Of a stretch of DNA of 64,000 nucleotides, positions 17,452 to 26,268 are shown piece after piece (position 1 is the stretch's first letter; every line of letters begins with the position of its first letter). Made by a program: the position numbers and the translations under genes. The DNA comes from Pelagicoccus mobilis. Its GTDB lineage: Bacteria > Verrucomicrobiota > Verrucomicrobiia > Opitutales > Opitutaceae. The stretch spans positions 1-64,000 of the forward strand of contig NZ_JAENIL010000010.1 in NCBI RefSeq assembly GCF_016595505.1. The letters are read 5' to 3'. The notes below the pieces were generated by a model. It worked only from the letters and a program-made list of their open reading frames with translations. It ran no database searches and was not told the DNA's origin.

Positions 17452-18006
17452 CTACCTAGCGAAACGCTTGCGGGCGCCTACCAGACCGAGAAAACTGAGA
17501 CCGAGCATCATGAGAGTTGCTCCCGTGTCAGGGACAGGTTTAGCGAATGGATTCTCACGGATAACGGGCGCTTGCTGCGGATCAACCGTAGAAATCGTGT
17601 TCGTTCCAGACGAGTCCGAAACAACCAAGTTACCATCGTAAACGATCCAAAGAGAGTCCCAAGCAGACGTCTTCTTATATCCAACTTCCGAAAGCTCATC
17701 CTGAACGAACGGAGTAAATTCCACTACGTTATCAAACATTACAGAGAGGGCATTTCCAGCAGCGTAGTAGAAGCTGACAGAACCGCCTCCAGCAGCTGCA
17801 ACCAGATCCGCGTGCTCGACCACAACTCCATCCAAAGATGGAGCATCCGTCTGAAGACCAATTAATGTCGCGAAAAGACCTCCTCCTAGATCATAATGCA
17901 CCTTTCCGGGAGCACTTGATTCATTTAGATAGATATTTACCGCTGACGCGTTTGTTGCTGCAAAACAGAGAGCTGCAATAGCCCCTAGTATAGTCTTAAT
18001 TTTCAT
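17452..18006 (-). CDS. Secreted protein with VPDSG/PEP-CTERM-type sorting signal
   Basis: A 184-residue protein with a signal peptide (about 1-22) and a C-terminal tripartite sorting signal: VPDTG, a hydrophobic stretch ATLMMLGLSFLGLVG, then ARKRFAR. This is the VPDSG variant of the PEP-CTERM signal, known from Verrucomicrobiota and handled by exosortase-type enzymes; no exosortase is in the window. The mature domain is not recognised and is probably a small beta-sandwich. It is preceded by an AT-rich 300-bp region and followed by its own terminator, so it is a single-gene transcript. Confidence 0.85.
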   Translation of the reverse strand: MKIKTILGAIAALCFAATNASAVNIYLNESSAPGKVHYDLGGGLFATLIGLQTDAPSLDGVVVEHADLVAAAGGGSVSFYYAAGNALSVMFDNVVEFTPFVQDELSEVGYKKTSAWDSLWIVYDGNLVVSDSSGTNTISTVDPQQAPVIRENPFAKPVPDTGATLMMLGLSFLGLVGARKRFAR

Positions 18007-18293
18007 TTATTTTGGGAGTTTGGTTTCGGGCACCCGCAAATGGCACCACTTAAATACTCACCCTACTTTTAGCAATTCACATACCTTAGAATAGACACAT
18101 AATCCCCTAGCACCATAGACATCGATGTAAGACATTGATTATCATAATATTGAAAACCTACTAATATTTAACATATTTTATGTTAATACCTATCAAACTG
18201 TACCCTAACGCTTACACCTTTACAGACTGATCTCCCCACGTGAGCCATCCACTTTCAATTTTGTAAGTCATTTAGCTCCATAATTTTGAGTAC
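18007..18293. other. AT-rich intergenic region
   Basis: About 290 bases between the VPDSG gene and the tRNA-Gly terminator, visibly richer in A+T than the rest of the window (for example 18121-18200). It presumably holds the VPDSG gene promoter. I looked for a sigma-54 GGCAC-N5-TTGC type promoter and did not find one. No coding frame or RNA was recognised. Confidence 0.5.
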
Positions 18294-18323
18294 AAAAAAG
18301 CCTCCCCGATTTCGGAGAGGCTT
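18294..18323 (-). terminator. Rho-independent terminator after the tRNA-Gly pair
   Basis: On the minus strand AAGCCTC pairs with GAGGCTT (with one internal mismatch and further inner pairs), followed by TTTTTT. It lies ten bases after the second tRNA-Gly. Confidence 0.85.
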
Positions 18324-18333
18324 CTTAGAAAAG

Positions 18334-18409
<76 letters not shown>

Positions 18410-18454
18410 ATTAATGAGATTTGCTGCACTCCCATCGGAAGAACCGAGGAGAAA

Positions 18455-18530
<76 letters not shown>

Positions 18531-18644
18531 CTCATTAAAGAGGTCGGTCAGAATCCATTTCAGAACCCCCAAGTCAACAGAAAATTCAGCAAAATTCGCA
18601 GTTCGCAAAACAGCCCATCCACCGCCCTCCGAACCTTCTACCGC

Positions 18645-20009
18645 CTAGCGATCAATCACATCGAGCTCCGGCCATTGCTGGAGTTTCCGATGCAAGGTAC
18701 GACGCGAAATTCCCAACAAAGCAGCCGCCCGCGTGCGATTTCCCCGAGCGTCCGCCAACGCCTCGCGAAGCAGACGTTTCTCGTTCTCCTCCTTATCCAG
18801 CGGCGAAACGATCTTGCCAGAACCATCGACCGACGGCCCTTCCCCGCGGAACTTCGCCTCCAAATCGTAATCGTGGATCACCCCTCCGCGATGCAGCACC
18901 ACCGCGTTCTCGGCAAAGTTCCTGAGCTCGCGGATATTGCCGGGCCACGCATAGCGCCGCAGAGCCTGGATCGCGCCGGGCTCGAAACTCGGCGGCTCCA
19001 TTCCGTTCTCCTCCGCAAACTCGTCCAGGAAGTGATTCAAGAGCTGAGGCAGGTCTTCCGCCCGATCCGCAAGCGACGGCATCTGGATCTGCACCACATT
19101 CAAGCGGTAGTACAAATCCTCCCGAAAGTCGCCCTTCTCAACCATCTTTAAGAGGTCCTTGTTCGTCGCCGCCACCAGACGGGTATCGACCTTGATCGAC
19201 TTCGAACTACCGAGTCGCTCAAAGGTCCGTTGCTCCAGAAAGCGTAGCAGCTTCACCTGGGTAGAAAGGTCGATCTCCCCGATTTCATCGAGAAACAAGG
19301 TCCCCCCTTCCGCCATCTCGAAACGCCCGATCCGACGTTCAGTCGCTCCGGTGAACGACCCCTTCTCGTGACCAAACAACTCGCTCTCCAGCAAGTTCGC
19401 CGGAAGCGCCGCGCAATGCACCGCCACAAACGGCCCCTTCGCTCGATTCGAGTTCTGATGAATCGCCTGAGCGATCAACTCCTTACCCGTACCGGTCTCA
19501 CCCTCGATCAGCACGCTCGCACGCGACGGGGCGACCAATTTCACGCGCTCGATCACCTTCAGCAGCTCGGTCGAATTCCCCACAATCCCATCGAAGTTGA
19601 ACTTCACGTCGAGCCGCTCATGCAATTGCTCCACCTCCTTCTCGAGGTTCTTCGACTTCAAGGCCCGCTTGATCAGGATCTCGAGCTTCTCGATGTTCAC
19701 CGGCTTCGTCAGAAAGTCGTAGGCCCCGCGCTTCATCGCCTCGACCGCCGAATCGACATCGCCGTAGGCCGTCATCATTATCACCGGCGGGCGATTCGGC
19801 AAACTGAGCGCCTTGTCGATAACCTTCATCCCTGATTTCCCCGGCATACGAAGATCGGTCAATACCACTTCGAAAGTCTCCGACTCCATGAGATTAAACG
19901 CCTCTTCAGCGTTTTCCGCCATGTAAACGTCGTAAGAGTCCTCGAGCACCTGCATCAGCCCTTCACGGGTATGCCGCTCGTCGTCAACAATGAGAATAGT
20001 TGGCACCAT
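18645..20009 (-). CDS. Sigma-54-dependent NtrC-family response regulator
   Basis: A 454-residue regulator with an N-terminal receiver (LIVDDERHTR; Asp in VLTDLRMPGKSG), a central AAA+ domain (Walker A GETGTGKE near 170; sigma-54 loop GSFTGA, a variant of GAFTGA; Walker B GTLFLDEIGE) and a C-terminal Fis-type helix-turn-helix (NRTRAAALLGISRRTLHRKL). It activates sigma-54 promoters when phosphorylated. The sensor kinase gene upstream on the same strand is its probable partner; the 321-bp gap between them contains a long palindrome at 20252. The regulon is unknown; the nearby VPDSG gene is one possibility without a visible sigma-54 promoter. Confidence 0.95.
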   Translation of the reverse strand: MVPTILIVDDERHTREGLMQVLEDSYDVYMAENAEEAFNLMESETFEVVLTDLRMPGKSGMKVIDKALSLPNRPPVIMMTAYGDVDSAVEAMKRGAYDFLTKPVNIEKLEILIKRALKSKNLEKEVEQLHERLDVKFNFDGIVGNSTELLKVIERVKLVAPSRASVLIEGETGTGKELIAQAIHQNSNRAKGPFVAVHCAALPANLLESELFGHEKGSFTGATERRIGRFEMAEGGTLFLDEIGEIDLSTQVKLLRFLEQRTFERLGSSKSIKVDTRLVAATNKDLLKMVEKGDFREDLYYRLNVVQIQMPSLADRAEDLPQLLNHFLDEFAEENGMEPPSFEPGAIQALRRYAWPGNIRELRNFAENAVVLHRGGVIHDYDLEAKFRGEGPSVDGSGKIVSPLDKEENEKRLLREALADARGNRTRAAALLGISRRTLHRKLQQWPELDVIDR

Positions 20010-20330
20010 CGAAGCCCAAAGTGCCTAAAACAAAGGCAAGGTCAAGTGTGCAATACTGTCCCACAACTAGATCGCCACAAAAAAGACAGCCCCCAATTCC
20101 TCTCCCCAAGCAAACAAATCCAGCACCGCCACCCCAACGCCACAACAACGGCATACGTATTGCAATGCGACCATCCGTCACCAGGTCGCCCCCTCCATAG
20201 CGTCGCCCGCCACACCACCCTCCAACCGAGATCAACGCTCGCCCCATCTTTTGCGCAGTTTGCTACGTAACGTTACGTTCAAAACTGCGCAGAATAGGTC
20301 CTGCAGCTCATTCTGCTTAGACGAGCACAC
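20010..20330. other. Intergenic region between kinase and NtrC-type regulator
   Basis: A 321-bp gap between two minus-strand signalling genes. The only structure I see is the 40-bp palindrome at 20252-20291. There is no convincing open frame. The long gap suggests the regulator has its own promoter. Confidence 0.5.
20252..20291. promoter_or_regulatory. 40-bp near-perfect palindrome
   Basis: Outer arms TGCGCAGTTT and AAACTGCGCA flank an inner perfect palindrome ACGTAACGTTACGT, all with the same centre; only the three pairs between the arms and the core mismatch (17 of 20 pairs match). No T-run follows on either strand, so it is not a simple terminator. It lies 243 bases upstream of the NtrC-type start and 40 bases after the kinase stop. 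A binding site for a dimeric or tetrameric regulator is likely. Confidence 0.6.
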
Positions 20331-21503
20331 CTAGGCTTCCAACATCTTCAGCTTACGATTCCGCTTGGGCAGCTCCAACGTGACGACCGTCCCCACTCCC
20401 TCCTGGCTATCGATCCCCACCTGTCCTCCATGCCCGCGTATGATTCGCTGCACGATCATCAAGCCCAGGCCAGACCCCTCCTTCTTGCTCGTGTGGTAAG
20501 GCTGGAAGACGCGTGACAAATCCGCTTGCCGGATCCCCACCCCGGAATCACCAAACTGCAGGTAAATCTTCTCCTCGTCCGAGCGAGAAACGATCTTCAA
20601 AGTCCCACCGGGCTGCATCGCCTCCATCGCGTTCTTAATCAGATTGAAAAACACCTGCTTCATCTGGTTGCGGTCCGCTCGCACGATCGGCGCTTCCGCC
20701 ACCACTTCGACTTCCACCGAAATGCCACGATCCTTCAGCTCCGACCCGACAACCTCGAAGACTTCCTCCAGCACCAGACTGAGGTCCAGCACTTGAAAAT
20801 CGGGGTCCTGAGGCCGGATCGCCTCCAGGAAATTCTTGATAATCCCGTCCAGGCGCTCGACCTCCCCTCGGCAAACTTCCAGGGAGTTCCCCAGCTTCTC
20901 CGAACTCGGCGACGCCTCGATTCGCCTCAGCTGGCGCTCCATCAACTGCAGGTGAATCGTAAGCGAATTGAGCGGATTCCCCAATTCGTGAGCCACTCCG
21001 GCCGCCAACAGCAAAATCGACGCTATCTTCTCCGACTCGATCGTCTCGTCCTTCGAGATCTTCTCGCTGGTGATATCCGAGAGCATCACCACGAACTGCT
21101 TTTCATCATCCCCAACCGGTTCCTTGAAAGGCAAAAAATAGATCCGCACGAAACGTTGCTCCGGATAAGTCAGCTCCAGCTCCCGAGAACTAATCGAGTC
21201 CCGCAACGGTTCCCCTTCCTCCAAGCCAAGCGAATCCCGCAACCCCGGGATCAAGCGCCACAGCAAAGTCGTCCCCACATCAGACTCCTTCAACCCGATC
21301 ATGCGCAGTCCCGACTCGTTCGCATACTGCACCTCCCCATCGGCGTCGACCACCAGGATCCCCTCAAGCGCCGTATTGAAAACCGTCTCCAGATAGGCTC
21401 GTTCCCGGGCCAGTTTCTGGGCCAAATTCGTCAGGTTCGTGGCGTCGAGGCTTTCGATATGCCCCAGCACGCGATCAAGGGAGGATTCTTTTTTTGCCAT
21501 CAA
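20331..21503 (-). CDS. PAS-domain sensor histidine kinase (NtrB-like)
   Basis: A soluble 390-residue kinase without membrane segments. The N-terminus has a short coiled coil, then a PAS domain (about 35-150; TALEGILVVDADGEVQYAN), then HisKA with GVAHELGNPLNSL (His near 175), N box NLIKNAMEAM and G box GSGLGLMIVQRII. The HELGNPL signature is typical of NtrB/AtoS-type kinases that pair with sigma-54 activators, matching the NtrC-type gene downstream. ATG codons at residues 1 and 2 are equally possible starts. Confidence 0.93.
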   Translation of the reverse strand: MMAKKESSLDRVLGHIESLDATNLTNLAQKLARERAYLETVFNTALEGILVVDADGEVQYANESGLRMIGLKESDVGTTLLWRLIPGLRDSLGLEEGEPLRDSISSRELELTYPEQRFVRIYFLPFKEPVGDDEKQFVVMLSDITSEKISKDETIESEKIASILLLAAGVAHELGNPLNSLTIHLQLMERQLRRIEASPSSEKLGNSLEVCRGEVERLDGIIKNFLEAIRPQDPDFQVLDLSLVLEEVFEVVGSELKDRGISVEVEVVAEAPIVRADRNQMKQVFFNLIKNAMEAMQPGGTLKIVSRSDEEKIYLQFGDSGVGIRQADLSRVFQPYHTSKKEGSGLGLMIVQRIIRGHGGQVGIDSQEGVGTVVTLELPKRNRKLKMLEA

Positions 21504-21657
21504 AGGTAAATAACTGCTGGGAAGGTCTCTAGAATACTACCCAGAACTTTGGCAATCCTTCCCTCCCCCTCGCTCGTCTCGCAATTACCAAGCACAGCCA
21601 CAAAGAACCGTCACAAAGAGCTCCGGTCCTGCTTGATTTATGTAAATCGTATCCCTT

Positions 21658-22782
21658 ATGTCTCACCCGATTCCTATGAGATCACCATTTCGTCCAATCT
21701 GGATCGGCGTCCTGACAGCGTCGCTACTCCTTCCTACTGCCTGCCGAAAGCCTGAAGTCCAGGTCTATAACGCGCCCAAGAACGCTGCTCAAGCGGCGCG
21801 TCCGCTCGCCCAGACGGCTGCCGCATCGCAACAATCGCAAGCCCCGCAGGAGCAACTCCCCCTCAGCTGGACGCCGTCGACACAGTGGAAAGAGCTCCCG
21901 CCCACCCAGTTCCGCAAAGGCAACTACCAGTTTTCCGACGACGCCGGCCTAGCCGAAATCACCGTCACCTCCTTCCCCGGCTCAACCGGCGGCCTGCTCG
22001 CCAACGCGAATCGCTGGCTTCGCCAGGCCTCGCTCCCCGAAGTCGATCAAGCTCGATTGGCGGAGATCGTGTCGGAAGTCCAACTGTCATCACAAGTCAC
22101 CGCCTCCGTCCTCGATCTCAAAGCGGAAAGCCGCGACCCCAGCTCGACCCGCGTCTACGCGGCCATCATCCCCTACCAAGGGCAAAGCTGGTTCATCAAA
22201 ATGTCCGGCCCGTACCCCACCGTACAAAGCCAGATCCCCGCTTTCGGAAAAATGCTTCGCAGCGTCCGCTTCGGCGAAGAAGCCCGTTCCCAGCAAGCCG
22301 AGCACAACCACGAGCACGAGCACCAGCATATCGGCGACCTCACCTTCGACACGCCGGATGGCTGGGTTCCCTCCCAAGGCAGCTCCATGCGAATCGCCAG
22401 CCTCGCCGTCAAAAAGGAAGGCCATCCGCCAGCCGACTTCGCCGTAACATCCTTCCCGGGCGACACCGGCGGCCTCGTCGCCAACGTCAATCGTTGGCGC
22501 AACCAAATCGGTCTCTCCAACTGGAATAGCGAACAAGTGAACGCCGCCGCCGAGACCATTATGAACCCTGCCGGCCACGAGTTCACCTTCTTCGAGCTCA
22601 AAGCGGAAAACGGGGAAAGCTCGCAGGACGACCAACGCATCCTCGTCGCCATCATGAATTTCGCCGGCCGCTCCTGGTTCTTCAAACTCCGTGGAGACGC
22701 TCTGCTCCTGGAACTGCAAGACGAGGAATTCAAAGCCCTGCTGCAAAGCGTCCACTTTAGCCACGAAGGCCACAACCACTAG
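21658..22782 (+). CDS. Lipoprotein with two tandem homologous domains and His-rich tails
   Basis: A 374-residue protein with a lipoprotein signal (lipobox LPTAC, Cys near residue 29). Two similar domains follow at about 60-205 and 225-368; each has a strongly conserved segment (ITVTSFPGSTGGLLANANRW versus FAVTSFPGDTGGLVANVNRW) and ends in a similar strand before QSVHF or RSVRF. His-rich stretches lie between them (EHNHEHEHQH) and at the C-terminus (HEGHNH), possibly binding metal or haem. It is 24 bases before resB, so it is probably an accessory of cytochrome c maturation. ATG at 21676 is an alternative start. Confidence 0.78.
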   Translation: MSHPIPMRSPFRPIWIGVLTASLLLPTACRKPEVQVYNAPKNAAQAARPLAQTAAASQQSQAPQEQLPLSWTPSTQWKELPPTQFRKGNYQFSDDAGLAEITVTSFPGSTGGLLANANRWLRQASLPEVDQARLAEIVSEVQLSSQVTASVLDLKAESRDPSSTRVYAAIIPYQGQSWFIKMSGPYPTVQSQIPAFGKMLRSVRFGEEARSQQAEHNHEHEHQHIGDLTFDTPDGWVPSQGSSMRIASLAVKKEGHPPADFAVTSFPGDTGGLVANVNRWRNQIGLSNWNSEQVNAAAETIMNPAGHEFTFFELKAENGESSQDDQRILVAIMNFAGRSWFFKLRGDALLLELQDEEFKALLQSVHFSHEGHNH

Positions 22783-22806
22783 TTCGCGCCGTCGCGATCT
22801 CAGAAA

Positions 22807-23973
22807 ATGAAGCCACTTCTAAAACTTCTCGCATCCCTCGAGCTCACCATCGGCTGTCTCGTGCTCGCCATGGTCCTCATCCTCTTCGGGACTTTGGATC
22901 AAACGCACCTCGGCATCCACGGAGCCACCGAAAAATACTTCTACACCGTATTCGTCACCCAATACGTAGAGTTTCTCGACATCAATGTCCCCTACATGCC
23001 CGGCGGCTACCTCATAGGCTTCGCCTTGTTTCTCAACAACCTATCCGCCATGATCTACCGCTTCCGCATGGGCAGCAAAAAGCTGGGCATCTGGTTGATC
23101 CACCTCGGTTTCGTCCTCCTGCTTCTCGGCGAGTTCATCTCAAGCGTATTTCAGGAAGAGGCCAACCTCACCCTAGACGAAGGCGGCACCGCAGATTTCA
23201 CCGAAAGCACCAGCCTCGTGGAACTGGCCGTTATCGATACCACGGATACGGAAACCGACCGAGTCTACGCCATCCCGGAAGCCATGCTGGAACGAAAGCA
23301 GCAAATCGAAATCGACGAGCTTCCTTTCCACATCAGCGTGGACGTGTTCATGCCCAACTCCGCCCTACAGCGTCGCGACGACACCGCTCCGGAATCCGCT
23401 CACGTAGTCAACCAGGGCTTCGGACTCCAGTACTTCGCGATCGAGGTGCCCGAAACTGGAAAGATGAGCGAGCGCAACCAGCCTTCCACCATAGTAACCT
23501 TGTTCGCAAAGGAATCTGTCGACGGTGAATCGGAAATCCTCGGCACTTGGCTCGCCCGCGAGTTCATGCGCCACCAATCCTTCTCGTATCAAGGCCGCAA
23601 CTACGACCTCGTTCTCCGCAGGCAACGTGAAATCATCGACTACTACATCACGCTCAACGATTTCAGTCACGATCGCTACTTGGGCACCAACATCCCCAAG
23701 AACTTCTCCAGCGACGTCACAGTCAAAGACAAGCGCACCGGGCTCGAACAGGACTTCCTGATCTACATGAACAACCCGCTTCGCTACGACGACTTGACGT
23801 TCTACCAAGCCAGCTTCCTTCCCGGCGACCAAACTTCGATCCTGCAAGTGGTACGCAATCCAGGCCGCTCCCTCCCTTACATCTCCACCACGGTCATGAC
23901 TCTCGGTCTCGCGATCCAATTCGCATTCGGCCTCCAACGATTCTCTAAGAAAAGAAAGAAAGCGGACGCATGA
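22807..23973 (+). CDS. resB: Cytochrome c biogenesis protein ResB/Ccs1-like
   Basis: A 388-residue membrane protein of the ResB (Ccs1) family. Hydrophobic segments lie near residues 12-30, 60-78, 95-115 and 360-380, with a large periplasmic domain between, which is the family layout. With CcsA it forms the System II complex that exports haem and attaches it to CxxCH apocytochromes. It overlaps ccsA by four bases. The haem protein at 36569 is a possible client elsewhere in the window. Confidence 0.88.
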   Translation: MKPLLKLLASLELTIGCLVLAMVLILFGTLDQTHLGIHGATEKYFYTVFVTQYVEFLDINVPYMPGGYLIGFALFLNNLSAMIYRFRMGSKKLGIWLIHLGFVLLLLGEFISSVFQEEANLTLDEGGTADFTESTSLVELAVIDTTDTETDRVYAIPEAMLERKQQIEIDELPFHISVDVFMPNSALQRRDDTAPESAHVVNQGFGLQYFAIEVPETGKMSERNQPSTIVTLFAKESVDGESEILGTWLAREFMRHQSFSYQGRNYDLVLRRQREIIDYYITLNDFSHDRYLGTNIPKNFSSDVTVKDKRTGLEQDFLIYMNNPLRYDDLTFYQASFLPGDQTSILQVVRNPGRSLPYISTTVMTLGLAIQFAFGLQRFSKKRKKADA

Positions 23974-25856
23974 AACGCAATCTAGCCACCATACTCTCGA
24001 TCCTCTTCTTCTTCGGGTACATCTACTCGAACTTCAAGAAGCAGACCCCCAAGTCGGACTTCGACTTCGACACACTTGGCAAGGTGCCAGTGATCATGAA
24101 CGGTCGCGTTCAACCGCTGGACTCCGTGGCGAAAAACTCGTTGCTCGCCATGAACGGCAAGCGCTCCGCCGTTTACCAGGACGGCACCAAGCACCACGCC
24201 ATCGAATGGCTCGCCGAAGCGATTTTCGAACCAAGCGCAGCCTTCGACCGTCCCGTATTCAGAATTCATGACGACGGCCTACGCGCCATCCTTCCCCACA
24301 AGACGCCCGAGCAACGCGACTCAGCCATCATGGCAGCCCTGTTCGGCTCCGGAAGCAGTCACCACTACTACTCCTTCAATGAAATCCGCGGCTCCTTCGA
24401 AAAGATCCGGCGCGATGCGATGGAAGCTTCTCAGATCGAGTCCGAACTCCGCACCCGCTACCAAAAGGCGGTCGTCAACCTCGCCAACAACGCGATCCAG
24501 TTCTATAACCTTACTCGCACCATACACCACGGCGAAACGCCTAGCTACCTCGATGAGCTGGCCGCCATGCAGACAATCGCTCCCAAAGCAGTTGCGGAAA
24601 CCGAAAAGCAGCAACGCGGCGAAGCGTTCGACAGCGAAAGTCTCCAAGGGATGCTCGGCTTCATCCAGCTCTACCGCGGCTTCGGCGAAAACGCAGCCTT
24701 CTTCACCCACCCGGCAGAGCCAGTCGATGGCCAGCCAAACTGGGACAAGATGAGCGTTGTCCTGGACGAAGTCACCCGAGACGGAGCGCCTAGCAAGATT
24801 TCCAAGAATTACGCCACCCTCACTGACGCCTACCGCCAAGATGACGTTGCCACCTTCAATCAGGCGGCCGCAGAGCTTTTGGCGGCACTCGACGCCGAGG
24901 ACGCAAAAGCCTTCAGCAAGGCCAAGGCGGAACATCAGTTCAACTATCTCTCTCCCTTCTACGTATCCATCGTCGGATACGTCTTCGTATTTCTGCTCGC
25001 CGTATTCTCCTGGCCGTTCTCGTCCCGAGGACTCAATCGCGCCGCATTCTGGACGTTGATCGCCGTATTCGCGATCCATACCATCGGCATGGGCTACCGT
25101 GTATACATTATCGGATACGCCCCCGTCATCAACCTCTACTCATCCGCCATCTACGTGGGATGGGGAGCGACCTTGCTCTCCCTCATAATCGAACGCCTTT
25201 ACCGCAATGGCATCGGCAGCTTCATCGCCGCCGTTATAGGTATCGCGAGCTTGATCGTAGCCCACCACCTTATCGACGGCCGGGATACGCTCGAGCAAAT
25301 GAAAGCCGTGCTCGACTCGAACTTCTGGCTAACCGTTCACGTCCTGACCATCACTTTCGGCTACGCGTCGACGTTCTTCTCAGGATTCATCGGCATATTC
25401 TGGGTTCTCGCCGGCCTCACCACCAAACTCATCGACAAGCAGCGTAGCAAGATGCTCGCCTCCGTAGTCTACGGTATCATCTGCTTCTCCACCCTCTTCA
25501 GCTTCTTCGGAACCGTCAGCGGCGGCATCTGGGCCGACCAGTCATGGGGCCGCTTCTGGGGTTGGGACCCGAAGGAAAACGGCGCCATCCTACTCGTCCT
25601 CTGGAACGTCATCATTCTGCACTCCCGTTGGGGCGGCTTCGCGAAGACACGCGGCATCATGGCGATGGCCATCTTCGGCAACGTGGTGACAAGCTGGTCC
25701 TGGATGGGCACCAACATGCTCGGAATCGGACTTCATTCCTACGGGTTCATGAACTCCGCCTTCCACTACCTACTCGCCTTCTGGCTCACTCAGCTTGCGG
25801 TTATCGCTCTCGCCTACATTCCTGCAAAAAATTGGAAAAGCGAGATCCGAGTATAA
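23970..25856 (+). CDS. ccsA: Cytochrome c biogenesis protein CcsA (ResC)-like, with N-terminal extension
   Basis: A 628-residue membrane protein. The C-terminal half (from about 330) has about eight membrane segments and the haem-handling tryptophan-rich motif WGRFWGWDPKENGA, with conserved His in TVHVLTITFGY and in FHYLLAFW. The first 330 residues are an extra, mostly extracytoplasmic region anchored by one N-terminal segment, which makes the protein about twice as long as ordinary CcsA. It overlaps resB by four bases. System II haem lyase activity is well supported; the role of the extension is unknown. Confidence 0.9.
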   Translation: MKRNLATILSILFFFGYIYSNFKKQTPKSDFDFDTLGKVPVIMNGRVQPLDSVAKNSLLAMNGKRSAVYQDGTKHHAIEWLAEAIFEPSAAFDRPVFRIHDDGLRAILPHKTPEQRDSAIMAALFGSGSSHHYYSFNEIRGSFEKIRRDAMEASQIESELRTRYQKAVVNLANNAIQFYNLTRTIHHGETPSYLDELAAMQTIAPKAVAETEKQQRGEAFDSESLQGMLGFIQLYRGFGENAAFFTHPAEPVDGQPNWDKMSVVLDEVTRDGAPSKISKNYATLTDAYRQDDVATFNQAAAELLAALDAEDAKAFSKAKAEHQFNYLSPFYVSIVGYVFVFLLAVFSWPFSSRGLNRAAFWTLIAVFAIHTIGMGYRVYIIGYAPVINLYSSAIYVGWGATLLSLIIERLYRNGIGSFIAAVIGIASLIVAHHLIDGRDTLEQMKAVLDSNFWLTVHVLTITFGYASTFFSGFIGIFWVLAGLTTKLIDKQRSKMLASVVYGIICFSTLFSFFGTVSGGIWADQSWGRFWGWDPKENGAILLVLWNVIILHSRWGGFAKTRGIMAMAIFGNVVTSWSWMGTNMLGIGLHSYGFMNSAFHYLLAFWLTQLAVIALAYIPAKNWKSEIRV

Positions 25857-25920
25857 GCGGCGTTTGCGATCTGCAGCGCCCTTGCTAGGTTGATTCGCCA
25901 GCTTCACAACAGAAACAGGT

Positions 25921-26268
25921 ATGCCCAACCACTCCCCTCACGATCTCAAAGCCGGAATGGCGCTCGCCGACGACGTCTACAACCTAGACGCCAAGTTGCT
26001 CTTCCCATCAGGCACTATCCTCAATGAAAAGAGGATCGAGATCCTGATGATGTGGGGGGTTGAAAACGTAACCGTGCAAGGCAGCGTCGACGATCCCGAG
26101 ACCGTCTCAATCCGCAGCTTCTCCAATACAGTAAAACAGGATGCCGAGCTCGCCGTGCAGAAACGCTTCAAGCTGGTTAAGTCCTCTCATCCCGCAGTCA
26201 TCGCGATTCGCGAACTCGCCGTACTAGAAATGGCGAAATCCTCCGACGCTCATAACAGCAACTCGTGA
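25921..26268 (+). CDS. Small stand-alone signalling domain (DUF3391-like)
   Basis: A 115-residue soluble protein. Residues 7-60 (DLKAGMALADDVYNLDAKLL, then GTILNEKRIEILMMWGVENV) match the domain that usually precedes HD-GYP phosphodiesterases. Here it is a separate gene, translated with the HDOD gene that follows (four-base overlap, GTGA). It probably modulates the HDOD/kinase module; the ligand is unknown. Confidence 0.7.
   Translation: MPNHSPHDLKAGMALADDVYNLDAKLLFPSGTILNEKRIEILMMWGVENVTVQGSVDDPETVSIRSFSNTVKQDAELAVQKRFKLVKSSHPAVIAIRELAVLEMAKSSDAHNSNS

Noticed and set aside
18007-18330. A sigma-54 promoter for the VPDSG gene
   Set aside because: I looked for GGCAC-N5-TTGC on the coding strand and found no match, so regulation by the nearby NtrC-type protein is not supported by a visible site.
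20526-21509. A plus-strand frame of 327 residues opposite the PAS kinase
   Set aside because: Arg/His/Gln/Leu-rich with no recognisable domain; the minus-strand kinase has all family motifs.
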